The notes under the pieces are model-generated. The model did not search any database and was not told where the DNA came from. It worked only from the letters and a program-made list of their open reading frames with translations. Of a DNA stretch of 49,370 bases, positions 27,401-32,816 are shown piece by piece (position 1 is the first letter of the stretch; every line of letters starts with the position of its first letter). Both the position numbers and the translations under genes were made by a program. Source of the stretch: Moraxellaceae bacterium (GTDB lineage: Bacteria; Pseudomonadota; Gammaproteobacteria; Burkholderiales; Rhodocyclaceae); the NCBI GenBank assembly GCA_031119205.1, contig JAVHYF010000010.1, forward strand, positions 1 through 49,370, read 5' to 3'.

Positions 27401-27618
27401 TTGTCACCGTCAAGGATGCCTTGAGCGTTGTAGGTCCGGAGCAGGGCGGTGCCGAGCCCTTGTGATGTCAGGAATTCGTCCTGAACCCTGACGACCAGAT
27501 TTCCAGTGGTTGTGTTAACGAAAACCTGGTCACCGATGCCGTTTCGCTGAAGGCTGTCGCTGCCCGTAACGGTGGCGCCATAGGTGCCCAGCGCAGCGCT
27601 GGAAATCGTTGCCGTCAT
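9436..27618 (-). CDS. Giant RHS/YD-repeat polymorphic toxin with LysM segments and CdiA-type nuclease-like C-terminus
   Basis: A single uninterrupted 6060-codon gene. Approximate order: residues 1-320, RHS N-terminal region (FVNTTTGNLVVRVQDEFL) without a signal peptide; 335-750, eight WxQ repeats, propeller-like; 750-861, two LysM-like segments (HYLVKTGDTWATITQAIYG); 870-2905, RHS/YD repeats (YDxxGR); 2905-4545, nine Fn3/Ig-like modules and four tryptophan-rich modules; 4550-5280, more RHS repeats; about 5288-5340, a third LysM (VVQAGETLRQIAARVFGDAS); about 5378-5400, a hydrophobic helix; then an Ala/Gly-rich CdiA-like region; and about 5930-6060, the tip. The tip contains WENYL, KTFDFFD and ISAKTID, which fit an E...D...xxK PD-(D/E)xK-type nuclease and resemble a CdiA C-terminal endonuclease domain. 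Such proteins act in contact-dependent competition. A CCGGAGAG ribosome site precedes the ATG. The canonical RHS-core autocleavage motif is not evident. No immunity gene, PAAR domain or secretion partner is nearby. The toxin family call is moderately confident. Confidence 0.9.
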   Translation of the reverse strand: MTATISSAALGTYGATVTGSDSLQRNGIGDQVFVNTTTGNLVVRVQDEFLTSQGLGTALLRTYNAQGILDGDNNDGWRIGVYRRLHSLTGTTNTPGSTIVKMHGDGAETLFTYDSTRALYTSTAGEGAHDTLVFSGGTWTYSDGSGLTTEAYGSNGQLLNIADSDGNTTNFTYAGSLVTQITDSSGQITYLDYDGTNLTQIRVVSQSITQTRTRYSYDTQNRLQTVRVDLSPEDNSVVDGKVFTTNYTYEGTSKRIASVTQGNGQSIAFTYELIAGEYRVKSYTDGEGRATTLIYTGVTSGSSGTANANAAALSTTTTQTTNTTHTLNGGTLATPPAGWGAASLLENSTTIAGDPKTGFDANGNGFAVWRQGGDVFVRRYDRINNSWGPQIALDARSNAVYAPSLSVDAQGDAIVAWVQSDGTASSVYASIYKSATGTWTAPSLLETSALAVSTTSDTVVTSVQGNRMAVGWLQTDGTRNDLHVARYDGTAWSAAQLVENSTQVAAQPSLAIDIQGNVLALWQQSDGTANSIYSSRFNAISNAWSNPALLESSSTATADPRVAIDGNNNAIAIWRQSSDLLARRYIAATDSWTTQVIVDSRTSAVAAPALGIDWEGNAIAAWVQNDGTANSVYASRFNIATGAWSTATLLETSSQSVSSTANTLVVSTYGSNSVVGWLQHDGTRNNLYVARFANNAWEAPALAESSDLGGVAQPSIALDPQGNLTVLWQQTDGTASSVYARRYSASPGTPYYTVPSAATWASIAQALYGTASAASALQTVLGNPALTAGVNLTGMPASLNVTTTTSMDVPAHYLVKTGDTWATITQAIYGTSSPAAVSALQAVLGNPALTVDAKLTVPQTLAYGITSAGNAMRVDIKTPLGLTSTIQNDANGRLEYVYGPSASGTQLQIRYAYDAAGNAISITEDPNGLSRTTTFEYDSRGNLTLSRDAAGSTIRRTYSPTNQVLTETRYTVADPDGAGTGQPSGSLTTRYTYDAERHLRFVIEADGSVTEHRYNTAGNRIATLRYAGGRYAVSVLGVTAELTEAQLNTWVGTQDRTQLERTDYTYDFRGNVDTSISYGATDATGAGIASTAAITRLVYDQRGQLLKRVDARGESTSDTSDYTTTYILDGMGRVRSTTEWLVNGSTRTTLVDFDDANRRTVTTHANGLVSTSNYNGAGELMSVVNTGPAAAGLGTTTYQYDRNGRLRSIVDPTGMRTHVLYDEAGRKAAEIDGDGTFTEYVYNGTGQPIKVITYADRLNGATRSSLVDSDGSPATVPIAELRDSLASLPGRNPAQDSITRMTYDKAGRLVHTVDDTGAVTQTFYDGAGRITDVVAYATLVSIARTTDEILPTGLVVTTSINDRRTRNFYDATGKLIATLDAAGYLVEYTYDGAGRLTRTMAYANATPSTYRSTGTLAQLRPAVDDETTIDPERDIVSHLFYDGHGRKTGALDGEGQLSERVYDLRGNVVEEIQYAATGLAYDTFARLKQQVANGAFLKTVRQYDGANRLTRETGSDGTVTEFRYDSADRLISTTRALGTLEARTTQARYDAMGRVTAELTAQGSALITGGMTQTQIDAVWNLYSVRHAYDQAGRRISSTDQNGYRTLYYYDADSRRTHIINPEGEVTEVRYDARGRITDTINYATAISTSGLSGGLVDLTLTNRIVPDATRDGRASVTYSYETYGQKITTSTAENSSHIEQYNAFGQVFTRFDTIDAAANVTRQTTHSYDKRGLLTQTRRDNGGINQTQNNEYDAFGRLTRSYDQNNRSHRTEYDRVGRAVASVDPLNQRRITTYDAFNRVLTTRDALQNTTTYAYDNAQRKMTVTTPEGVQVITILNRHGQTLSVTDAIGNTSTYSYDVNGQLDITYDSIAAEDGMPLEDRNYDRAGRLMEVINGEAVWTSFTYDGANRTLTRIVDSGYDGMRLTTRYVYDDQGRVTDVTDPNGVLTRTEYDRQGRITSTTVDPDGVSRSRTSYTYDGTGNVLTVTEGDGSANPRKVEYTYDKLGRRTREVIDPGTGRLNLTTRYYYDANGNLTRKIDARNASTWYVYDDLARLRFTVDALGGVTETSHDAENRVVATRRFASTLVASGFGNQVTAAQITVTQSTADRLGQSVYDKDGRERYVVDAAGGVTRKEYDGNGNVTRTIQYAKAIPVAIYIDIAQLETALTTAGVTPPSASSEDRLQRTEYDLRGRPVFDIDGKGAVVSYRYDLVDNLVATTEYAAFWTGSALIAEWASAQATDARNRITRTWYDGANRPVFTLDAEGYFKETRYDAVNRRTSEIVYETKPDLYAYALTHAVRQNVVVRNMNAAVDQVTAMQYDTAGRLASVTDAAGITEHYGYDAQGNRTSFTDKKGAVWTYEYDANGRLTYERSPVVAVTTVSESGASLVSSTANASIVTYIQYDAMGNVLRRTEGYGTTQARATDYQYDTLGRQTRTTHAAAGIYNAATDDATRAGTAVVRTETTVSPITEVAYDALGNAYRTKSAVGGYSFTVLDQARRLTFEVDAANYVTRRTYDAFGNEVELRRYANALSASLPTNTASVSASQVEALLTADAARDRVITTKYDRLGRAERITQPSTSNFAPNAASAGGTTFTASAVTLLEYNAFGEVVLQRDLVNPTTSTYAQTYFYYDRRGQQRAQVDALGYLTVFKYDETGDLEQKTEYARALTTGTWNSTSYGTPATTTRTNQPEHSAGYDRVVDYRYDLMNRLVSETLVDVEYTTVSGNTSTSVFGNQTTTRGYDALGNLTRVTNAANASTYTYYNALGQITAIAQPQRDVDGSATTQLLTPLSVIRRNHFGEMVEEIAYTHGAASAPETTYTPGASSATDRSTKFLFNKHGNIIRTEDGAGIDRYASYNLSGQIAKEWQYITNASGATETIVTIRRYDALGQEIAIVEPQRIAVAPTVTLGSVASASLTSTWEYDGYYYYSWNGTNVVNLSYASIGTQAVQVQIDYETHVDGALETRTFSKNYSNVPTSVSVSWSENTAPIPDIPPAGGIGKVLRVRVLGQDASGNYNAVLRSIETTTPATPLVVTKEARYNAFGEVEAKGINSGWQEYFDYDQAGRIWRTNSGDGIDKVFLYDLAGNATLEVRSQQRDLKTAVSSTAGLSSLAANEQMRTETVYDLLGRVVQRRLPVFTPASDLETIDAAVSIGQTAGPQNPNAVYREIRYYDDYSNAYTHSEYVVDPLATLADSGGYYLNNGYYNQDPNHKIVTRPRISWNAPASAGVVARFVYRENGSGAWTELPVGHLGENKLGVDVSALVNSAGRLYEYRITYSRAPENTIFAEATGTFRVDGTTNSSISISQTPADPAAEIPTLATTHGNAALSWTAPSDSTVTAVLRLKPASGSSWADFTAVRQSGSFRVTPPMLATAGIYDYEIVHYRGSAVIAKKVGQLSSTGTGPVRNVTNQNLTQEPFYPIQYTVDGVTGSGGGSTIAAIVSSSEQQVISEWAGDTYYFTGENRINFSWASLGSSRVRIVIDYLPHESSHQQGPLSHTYLTAAGATSFVSQWSDGNSDWGGISRITRIRLYTETYANSNDWSLRLDQNNPPGDAGKTIHWTIPPADAGIVASFEIKPQGSGSFTALAIQTSSTKWKVDINNQPVGNHEYRIRYRVGNRVISEQTGVVNITSATLGITTTATVTPGGAPPAAESVANVTAVSATTTAVVAPGTPPVAAEGVAQVSGVGSIPPANASIGSSASFYISYEWTGDYWSWTGLNTINVSYQNIGNIPFKLRIEYETLQDADGVAPVEVRDFMTAVMSNKPTGASYSWDGGGYGNVYEIPVPAGGIGRINRVRVMGQDGSGNYTVTLRDTASPSGGVGLTWAAPSDPAFNSFRFQYRSGSSWITLPVTRSGNALNVTLSGIPSGQYEYRIFHQRSGEAFSASTASGYFTTNGISVSRDSQSNGSEQPAWISVSQSGGSVTWAQAPESGASVTFEYWNGSNWVARSASTANGTNYSVSMAGLSGTYSYRIRYTRAGATTPYREATGSVTASTSAGASASIGSSASFYISYEWAGDFWSWTGLNTINVNYQNIGNIPFKLRIEYDTLADADGVAPVETRDFTTAVMSNKPTSASYSWDGGGNGNVYDIPVPAGGIGRIKRVRVMGQDTSGQYTVTLRDTASPIGGVGLTWAAPSDPAFNAFRFFYRSGSTWIERSVTRSGSSLNVDLAGIPSGQYEYRIYHQRSGETFYASTANGYFTTNGTTVSRDSQSNGSEQPIWIPVSHSGGSVTWAQAPEAGATVSFEYWNGSAWSARSVSTSNGTNYSVNMAGLAGTYQYRIRYTRSGATSPYREATGTVGVSSVQSGTPAAANVTTQSNIAIPTVRFTNVSISGERLSWNYAAEAGSTVKVRYWFDNQAQTVYESTASGTSPDFWTTFPQLPTGQHVIHYRILYLRSGETDPYAQANGRATVTLSTPTMPATLTINSQAADYPSGLLQIAAPTDIGGSRMAWTTAAESGATVSFEYWASGGQRVALPATAHGTGYRVDTSLLPVGQYSYEILYKRSGASSAYARAAGTFSIARSDSYSNLAHSDTTASTQAPTTLAPVQKQTLDRWGNVVALTDAASSTTNYRFDQRNQLIETRLASANVVDTRNGGVTGTGTPTRAVIRNYYDLAGRLIAARDANGNLTRNTLNAAGQTLQETRADAGSTTIRYDAFGNQVEVTDALGFRTRSVYDRANRLIAVASEIARSSSGTLRGFRYADPANLEGYLPADIVINRYAYDEAGRRIAETNGEGEVTRYHYDLHGNLTRRYTPMWGVNDYEYDAYGNKTRMIDAIGADMTWSFDASKQHDYFHRVSSHSDLGDTLFSYTYNEAGAMLTQTSSIGQNTKYTYDTAGQLSRIVEASVGSEGFDGLDRTTIYGYDIAGRRTREKTKIGSNTATTSYDRTHQDLRITYDALGRISDLRDLRYTLRYSYDAQGNRTRIHSTYFDHQQAQQTQDLWYAYDAMNRVVVSQGVNDNGTIKIGTTQGISLGYDSMGQRRTMQTYGSQRIVYENIQTEEYDGSWSGYGHYKHEAGLYDERYTYDGLGRLSTVEHTGLNREAIGTHEVTETARTWITASYQYDKASRQVVDNTLTVENYELVERNRNSVFDDDGRMSGQTTYRRGYNYLMQRETQVNYSYDAANVLRSYNVQSYDFRASNNKLKLTTTYTHTYRAGSTYMETGQASQSSGTGAPLPGATERRYNVNGELTAFIDTKDRKTNRYFANGANGQPITAVQGNYSTADMQEEAFGNALLRRDNAVKAQHFFFANGQSVGSFGQLQEAGKFKANFDINYSPVSDGYPANAPSQIVVQAGETLRQIAARVFGDASLWYIIAEENGLVDPDAVLVEGSLLRVPNTVIARSNDAGSYKPFNIGDAIGDTTPTQPAPPPPAGKKCGVIAQIIMVVIAIVVTIYTAGALSGGAGAALAGGGTATSVGGAGVAALSGGLASTSTAITAAAIGGAAGSVASQAVGMAMGVQDQFSWQAVGMAALGSAISAGSGGMLDKVFGKSVPTEGFSWANVGRAAAQGAAGSAASQLSQGKFSWRETAAGAVSSAIGSAVGQGFSGKQFEQGVGLFAKRITMGLATGATRDLVTSGRVYRSNLLSSTVASVGANYIGDYAGSADSFFGDEGSWRHVAAHALLGAGVAHMRDQDAWAGAIGAGVSAAAAPYLNALIGDEMALGVTSQPGRQLFGSLSRLMGAGVAQAFGHDAGVASGAALNTASNNFLTHAKRKRMEAALERLKTNPADRQAQQEYVSLRREDEYTDVLLEKYARNPFNELSEKESAFLTSALMEYEYAEGSDAAHQLYRNARSAVYGGDTIRAPRFTQGESSYTLSWTRLPHYTDPDEAIFRAAERQISYRNSFEYRLAEGVQPATTMFGGGVGWLARFAFAAQGGHQFGQGAAEFGHGDPLQGSLGMAAGTLTLATAMYVPARGMMPGVDAGLKWGSGIKVQGLRWENYLFNQLPAGSRLPPNFKTFDFFDELSSTAISAKTIDTTTKAKITRPEQIYTSLKNSIDVTTKFKSYELSNVTLSASQISSRQLQVAVPKSTTTAQWEQIQKAVEYGKSKNVQVIVISVR
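14698..16539 (-). repeat. Two tandem 921-bp coding repeats inside the RHS gene
   Basis: Two adjacent units, 16539-15619 and 15618-14698, each encode 307 residues starting ASIGSSASFYISYEW. They are nearly identical by eye along their whole length (for example MSNKPTxASYSWDGGGxGNVY, SQSNGSEQPxWI and GSVTWAQAPExGA in both). Each unit consists of one tryptophan-rich module followed by two Fn3-like modules. The in-frame, exact-period arrangement indicates a recent tandem duplication. Confidence 0.92.
25390..26600 (-). repeat. Eight WxQ propeller-like repeats arranged as two four-repeat blocks
   Basis: Eight units of about 50 residues each carry a core tryptophan in the order WRQ, WVQ, WLQ, WQQ and then again WRQ, WVQ, WLQ, WQQ, with recurring QxDGTxxxxY(A/S)(S/R)xY motifs. 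The second set of four lies about 612 bp (204 residues) from the first, so an ancestral four-repeat block appears to have been duplicated. Sequence and period suggest a beta-propeller of sialidase or kelch-like type; no enzyme motif is seen. Confidence 0.8.
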
Positions 27619-27869
27619 TCTTCTCTCCGGATTTCATTTTCTTGTTGTGGGCGCCTTGTTGGCAGCCAAATTGATCCAGACAAGAAGGGCAGTGGTTTAG
27701 TAGGCGTTTACCCTTATATCGGTGTGAGAATAAGCGAGTGACTTCTGCCGGGGCGTGCGTATTCAACGAGAACCCGTGCCCGTAGTGCCTTGATTGAAGT
27801 GGAAGGGGACGTCGTTTGTGGGGCTGCTCAATTTGTCAGCGACGTCACGATGGTCCTACCGGCCGCCTC

Positions 27870-27875
27870 TACAAT
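27870..27875 (+). promoter_or_regulatory. Candidate -10 element for rarA
   Basis: TACAAT at 27870-27875 lies 28 bases upstream of the preferred rarA TTG start. The -35 region is weak. It falls within the 285-base divergent gap between the RHS gene and rarA, which otherwise holds no gene. If used, it would exclude the upstream starts at 27790 and 27850. Confidence 0.4.
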
Positions 27876-27903
27876 TGTGCTCGACTCAACACGGGAACTT
27901 GCC

Positions 27904-29229
27904 TTGGACGACCTGTTTGCCGATCAACAACCCGCTGCCAGCGTACCGCTGGCCGAATTGCTGCGCCCGAAGAGCCTGGACGAGGTGGTGGGGCAGACGC
28001 ACCTGCTGGGGCCGGGCAAGCCGTTGCGGCTGGCCATCGAGGCTGGCAAGCCGCACTCGATGATCCTGTGGGGGCCGCCCGGGGTCGGCAAGACGACGCT
28101 GGCGCGCCTGATGGCGACGCACTTCGATGCGGAGTTCGTGGCGCTGTCCGCCGTGTTCTCCGGCGTGAAGGACATCCGCGAGGCAGTAGCGCAGGCGGAA
28201 TCCATCCGCGCGGTGAAGGGTCGCAGCACCATCCTGTTCGTCGATGAGGTGCACCGCTTCAACAAGTCGCAGCAGGATGCCTTCCTGCCCTTCGTGGAGT
28301 CGGGGCTGCTGACCTTCATCGGCGCCACGACCGAAAACCCGTCCTTCGAGGTGAACTCGGCGCTGCTGTCGCGCGCGGCGGTCTATGTGCTGGACAGTCT
28401 GAAGCCGGCGGAGATGGCGCAGCTATTTGAACGTGCGCAACGCGAGGCCTTTCCGGACATCGTGTTCGAGGATGAAGCGCGCGAGCGCCTGATTGGCTGG
28501 GCCGACGGCGATGCGCGGCGCTTCCTCAACGTGCTGGAAACACTGCGCACGGCGGCGCGTGCGGCGGGTGTCGATACGATTACCGGCGAATTCGCGGAAA
28601 GCACGCTGGCGCAGAACCTGCGGCGCTTCGACAAGGGCGGCGAGGCCTTCTACGACCAGATATCTGCGCTTCACAAGTCCGTGCGTGGCTCCAACCCGGA
28701 CGCGTCGCTGTACTGGTTCGTGCGCATGCTGGACGGCGGCGCCGACCCGCTGTACCTCGGCCGTCGCGTCGTGCGCATGGCGGTGGAAGACATCGGCCTG
28801 GCTGACCCACGTGCGCTGACGATGACGCTGGAGGCCTGCCAGACCTACGAGCGACTCGGCTCGCCGGAAGGCGAGCTGGCACTCGCGCAGGCGGTGGTGT
28901 ATCTGGCCTGTGCGCCCAAGTCGAACGCGCTGTACATGGCCTACAACGAGGCGCGTCGCTTCGTGGCGCAGGACGGCAGCCGGCCGGTGCCGCTGCACCT
29001 GCGTAATGCGCCGACCAAGCTCATGAAGGAACTGGACTACGGCAAAGCCTATCGTTACGCGCACGACGAGCCGGAAGCCTATGCGGCCGGTGAGAGCTAT
29101 CTGCCGGAAGGCATGCGCGACCCGGACTGGTACCGGCCGACCGACCGCGGTATGGAAGGCAAGATCGCGGAAAAGCTGGCCTATCTGCGCAGTCTGGACA
29201 AGGCTGCGAGCAAGGGCGGCAAACGGTAG
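27904..29229 (+). CDS. rarA: Replication-associated recombination protein A (RarA/MgsA AAA+ ATPase)
   Basis: AAA+ ATPase of the clamp-loader/RuvB group that acts at stalled replication forks and on single-stranded DNA ends. The protein from TTG 27904 is 441 residues, close to the E. coli length, and starts MDDLFADQQPAASVPLAELL. It shows Walker A GPPGVGKTT at residues 57-65, Walker B ILFVDEVHRF with a following sensor 1 (GATTEN), and the C-terminal tetramerisation region typical of the family (VYLACAPKSNALYMAYNEA). The frame is open further upstream to a TTG at 27790 and an ATG at 27850, but that sequence does not resemble the family and a TACAAT -10 candidate lies at 27870-27875. serS follows downstream on the same strand. 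The lolA gene, which commonly precedes rarA in related bacteria, is absent; the RHS gene lies there instead. Confidence 0.93.
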   Translation: MDDLFADQQPAASVPLAELLRPKSLDEVVGQTHLLGPGKPLRLAIEAGKPHSMILWGPPGVGKTTLARLMATHFDAEFVALSAVFSGVKDIREAVAQAESIRAVKGRSTILFVDEVHRFNKSQQDAFLPFVESGLLTFIGATTENPSFEVNSALLSRAAVYVLDSLKPAEMAQLFERAQREAFPDIVFEDEARERLIGWADGDARRFLNVLETLRTAARAAGVDTITGEFAESTLAQNLRRFDKGGEAFYDQISALHKSVRGSNPDASLYWFVRMLDGGADPLYLGRRVVRMAVEDIGLADPRALTMTLEACQTYERLGSPEGELALAQAVVYLACAPKSNALYMAYNEARRFVAQDGSRPVPLHLRNAPTKLMKELDYGKAYRYAHDEPEAYAAGESYLPEGMRDPDWYRPTDRGMEGKIAEKLAYLRSLDKAASKGGKR

Positions 29230-29367
29230 TCGTCGTACGGGGAGGAGAATTCCCGCAGTCAGTCGGGGGCGTCCGGCTGACCGCGGGAGAAGATGGCACA
29301 GCGACGCAGCGCCATCTTGTTGCTCGCGTCCCTAAGAGGGTCGATGACGCGCACGAGAGGCGCGGGA

Positions 29368-29631
29368 TCAGTGAGCGAGCGGGTGCGCAGCACGAAACTG
29401 CGCGTACACGTGCAACACGTGTTCTGCTTTGTCGAGCTGCCCGTCACGCATGGCATCCGACACCATTTCTTCGAGGCAGTGGTCGATGACCCCCACGCCT
29501 TCGTCTGTCTGCACCAGCCCGCATGCCAGTGTGGCGGCGACATGCCTGGGCAGGTGTTCATGCTCGGCGATGAGTTCGATCTCTTCCTCGGTGAGATCGC
29601 AATAGTCGGTGCAGTCCTTGAGCGAAAGCAT
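29368..29631 (-). CDS. Small conserved-looking protein of unknown function
   Basis: An 87-residue acidic, helical protein lying on the opposite strand between rarA and serS. It begins MLSLKDCTDYCDLTEEEIEL. I chose ATG 29631 because a GGAGG ribosome site lies about 10 bases upstream; a further in-frame ATG at 29658 lacks one. The sequence has a DYCDLTEEEIELIAEHEHLP stretch, a central helical ACGLVQTDEGVGVIDHCLEE and a His-rich end. There is no signal peptide, membrane segment or known catalytic motif; the two Cys near the start and one or two later could bind metal. Codon usage looks like that of its neighbours, so it is probably a real gene. Its function is unknown. Confidence 0.65.
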   Translation of the reverse strand: MLSLKDCTDYCDLTEEEIELIAEHEHLPRHVAATLACGLVQTDEGVGVIDHCLEEMVSDAMRDGQLDKAEHVLHVYAQFRAAHPLAH

Positions 29632-29670
29632 GGTCACGACTCCCTCCGTCAAACTCATGTTTCAAGGTAG

Positions 29671-31032
<1,362 letters not shown>

Positions 31033-31058
31033 GCTGCAAAGAGGTCTGACGCGACGAG

Positions 31059-31086
31059 CGGCCGTCATTCGACGGCCGTTTTCTTT
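31059..31086 (+). terminator. Intrinsic terminator after serS
   Basis: CGGCCGTC (31059-31066) pairs with GACGGCCG (31071-31078) across a 4-base loop. It is followed by a T-rich tail, TTTTCTTTT, 27 bases after the serS stop. Confidence 0.88.
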
Positions 31087-31154
31087 TGTGGCTGAGAGAT
31101 TCATCGCTGGTCGGCGATAAGGCACGTTCGTCCAGACGCAATATCAATGCGGAA

Positions 31155-31184
31155 TTGTTTTGATAATGTTGGCGAAATTATCAT
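31155..31184 (+). promoter_or_regulatory. Candidate promoter with overlapping palindromic operator before the M48 peptidase
   Basis: TTGTTT (31155-31160), an 18-base spacer and TATCAT (31179-31184) form a plausible sigma-70 promoter 15 bases before the ATG at 31200. The same bases contain an inverted repeat, TGATAAT (31161-31167) and ATTATCA (31177-31183), that overlaps the -10, as an operator would. The regulator is unknown. Confidence 0.5.
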
Positions 31185-31199
31185 TTCCGGGCGCCGGGC

Positions 31200-32705
31200 A
31201 TGACCGATCAGGAATTCCGCAAGCTGGTGGCACGACTTGAAGTCGAATGCGAGATATCGCCGCCGCGCTATCGCCTGCGAGTGCTTGCGCTGGCCTTGCT
31301 GGGCTATGCCGTCGTGCTGGCTGCGCTCGGCCTGGGCCTGGGGTTGCTGATCGCCGGCGCATCCTTCCTCGCCGAAGAGCGTTATTTCATAGGTGGCAAG
31401 CTGGCGTTGGTCGGTGGCGTCATGACCTTCCTGCTGGTCCGCGCGCTGTGGGTGCGGCTGGAAGGGCCACCCGGCAAGCGCCTGACGGCGGAGCAGTCGC
31501 CACGGCTGTTCCGGCTGATCGAGAAGCTGCGCGTCAAGCTCAAGGCGCCTGCCATCCACGAAGTGGTGCTCAACGACGAGATGAACGCGTCCATCTGGCA
31601 GACGCCGCGTCTGGGCATGTTCGGCTGGCACCGCAATACGCTGGTCATCGGCTTGCCCCTGCTGCAGGCCCTGAGCCAGAAGCAGTTCACGGCGGTACTG
31701 GCGCACGAGTACGGGCACCTGTCGGGTTCGCACGGCAAGCTGGGCGCCTGGTTGTATCGCTTGCGCACGACCTGGGATCGCGTCTATCAGAACTTCGACG
31801 ACCCCGACTCGCCGGTCGACCGTGGTCTGCAATGGTTCTTCCGCCGCTACCTGCCGTTCTTCAGCGCCTACAGTTTCGTGCTCGCGCGCCAGCAGGAGTA
31901 CGAGGCGGATGCGGCGGCGGCCCGCATCGCCGGCGCGCGGGAGGCTGCCGACGCACTGGTGAGCGTGCGCCTGAAGGGCCGTTTCATCGGCGAGCGCTTC
32001 TGGAACCGCCTGTGGCGTGACGCGGACAATCACCCGATGCCGGCGCTGATGCCACACGCGTCGATGCACACGGCATTGAAGGCCGGCATCACGACGGACG
32101 ACGAGAGTGCCTGGCTGCGGGAGGCGATGGCCGAACGTACCGACGTGGGCGACACGCACCCGGCCTTGCGCGACCGTCTCGAGGCGCTGGGCGAAGCCGC
32201 GCGCATTCCGCCACCGGCCTCGCCGACTGCAGCCCAGGCCATGTTCGAGGAGCGGCTGCCGCAGCTGGTGAAGCACTTCGACAGCGATTGGTGGAAGCAG
32301 GCCCAGTCGGCGTGGCGCGAACGCCATGGAGACGTGCAGGGCGCACGCAGCACGCTGGCGGAACTGGGGCCGGACGAGAATGTGCTTCCGGAGCAGGAGC
32401 GCGAACGCTACGGGCTCGCGCTGCTGACGCTGGAAGAGCCGGAGCGTGCCCTGGCGGTGCTGCGCAAGGTGGCCGACAGCCGTGATGCCACCGCCCGCGC
32501 TTCGTTCATCGTCGGTCGCATGTTGCTCGACCGTGACGACGAGTCCGGCATCCGCTATCTGGAGGCCGCGATGGACAAAGATGGCGAGTGCGTCATGGCG
32601 GCCAACGAACGGGCCTGGGAGTTCTACATGCGGCGCGATGACACCGAGAAAGCCGAGTACTACCGCGAGCGCCTCATGGCCTTGCATCAGGACGAAGCGG
32701 CTTGA
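31200..32705 (+). CDS. Membrane-anchored M48-family zinc metallopeptidase
   Basis: A 501-residue protein with two hydrophobic segments near the N-terminus (about residues 27-53 and 63-85), so the peptidase domain is membrane-tethered. The zinc motif HEYGH lies at residues 169-173, with the third ligand probably the Glu in QQEYEADAAAARIAG about 70 residues later, as in HtpX/Ste24-type M48 enzymes. Residues 270-501 form a helical extension with TPR-like character (ALLTLEEPERALAVLRKVAD, GIRYLEAAMDKDGECVMAAN) that is absent from minimal HtpX proteins and may bind partners. The likely role is turnover of membrane or envelope proteins; the substrate is unknown. It is monocistronic, with its own promoter candidate upstream and a shared terminator downstream. 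Confidence 0.88.
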   Translation: MTDQEFRKLVARLEVECEISPPRYRLRVLALALLGYAVVLAALGLGLGLLIAGASFLAEERYFIGGKLALVGGVMTFLLVRALWVRLEGPPGKRLTAEQSPRLFRLIEKLRVKLKAPAIHEVVLNDEMNASIWQTPRLGMFGWHRNTLVIGLPLLQALSQKQFTAVLAHEYGHLSGSHGKLGAWLYRLRTTWDRVYQNFDDPDSPVDRGLQWFFRRYLPFFSAYSFVLARQQEYEADAAAARIAGAREAADALVSVRLKGRFIGERFWNRLWRDADNHPMPALMPHASMHTALKAGITTDDESAWLREAMAERTDVGDTHPALRDRLEALGEAARIPPPASPTAAQAMFEERLPQLVKHFDSDWWKQAQSAWRERHGDVQGARSTLAELGPDENVLPEQERERYGLALLTLEEPERALAVLRKVADSRDATARASFIVGRMLLDRDDESGIRYLEAAMDKDGECVMAANERAWEFYMRRDDTEKAEYYRERLMALHQDEAA

Positions 32706-32746
32706 TGCTCCCGGCCCGCATGTGACCGGGAATGGACCCGGAAGTC

Positions 32747-32784
32747 AAAAGGCCCGGACGCGTGAGCATCCGGGCCTTTTTATT
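32747..32784. terminator. Bidirectional intrinsic terminator between M48 peptidase and PL11 lyase genes
   Basis: AAAAGGCCCGGA (32747-32758) is a perfect complement of TCCGGGCCTTTT (32769-32780) around a 10-base loop, with T-runs on both strands. It lies 41 bases past the M48 stop and about 37 bases past the lyase stop on the other strand, so it can serve both converging genes. Confidence 0.93.
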
Positions 32785-32816
32785 TGCTGCCTTCCAGCTC
32801 AGGCTGGCCTGTCGTC

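Noticed and set aside
9436-27618. Calling the RHS protein a type VI secretion effector
   Set aside because: There is no PAAR or VgrG-like domain, no chaperone gene and no secretion gene nearby; the delivery route cannot be told.
27790-27903. Upstream starts for RarA (TTG 27790 or ATG 27850)
   Set aside because: The added residues are unlike the family, and a -10-like TACAAT at 27870-27875 would lie inside the coding region. TTG 27904 gives the normal RarA length.
29270-29325. Terminator after rarA (GATGGC...GCCATC pairing)
   Set aside because: The pairing arms are short and there is no T-run, so it is not convincing as an intrinsic terminator.
31101-32687. 528-residue minus-strand frame opposite the M48 peptidase
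   Set aside because: The plus strand encodes HEYGH and a normal membrane topology; the antisense frame is a shadow.
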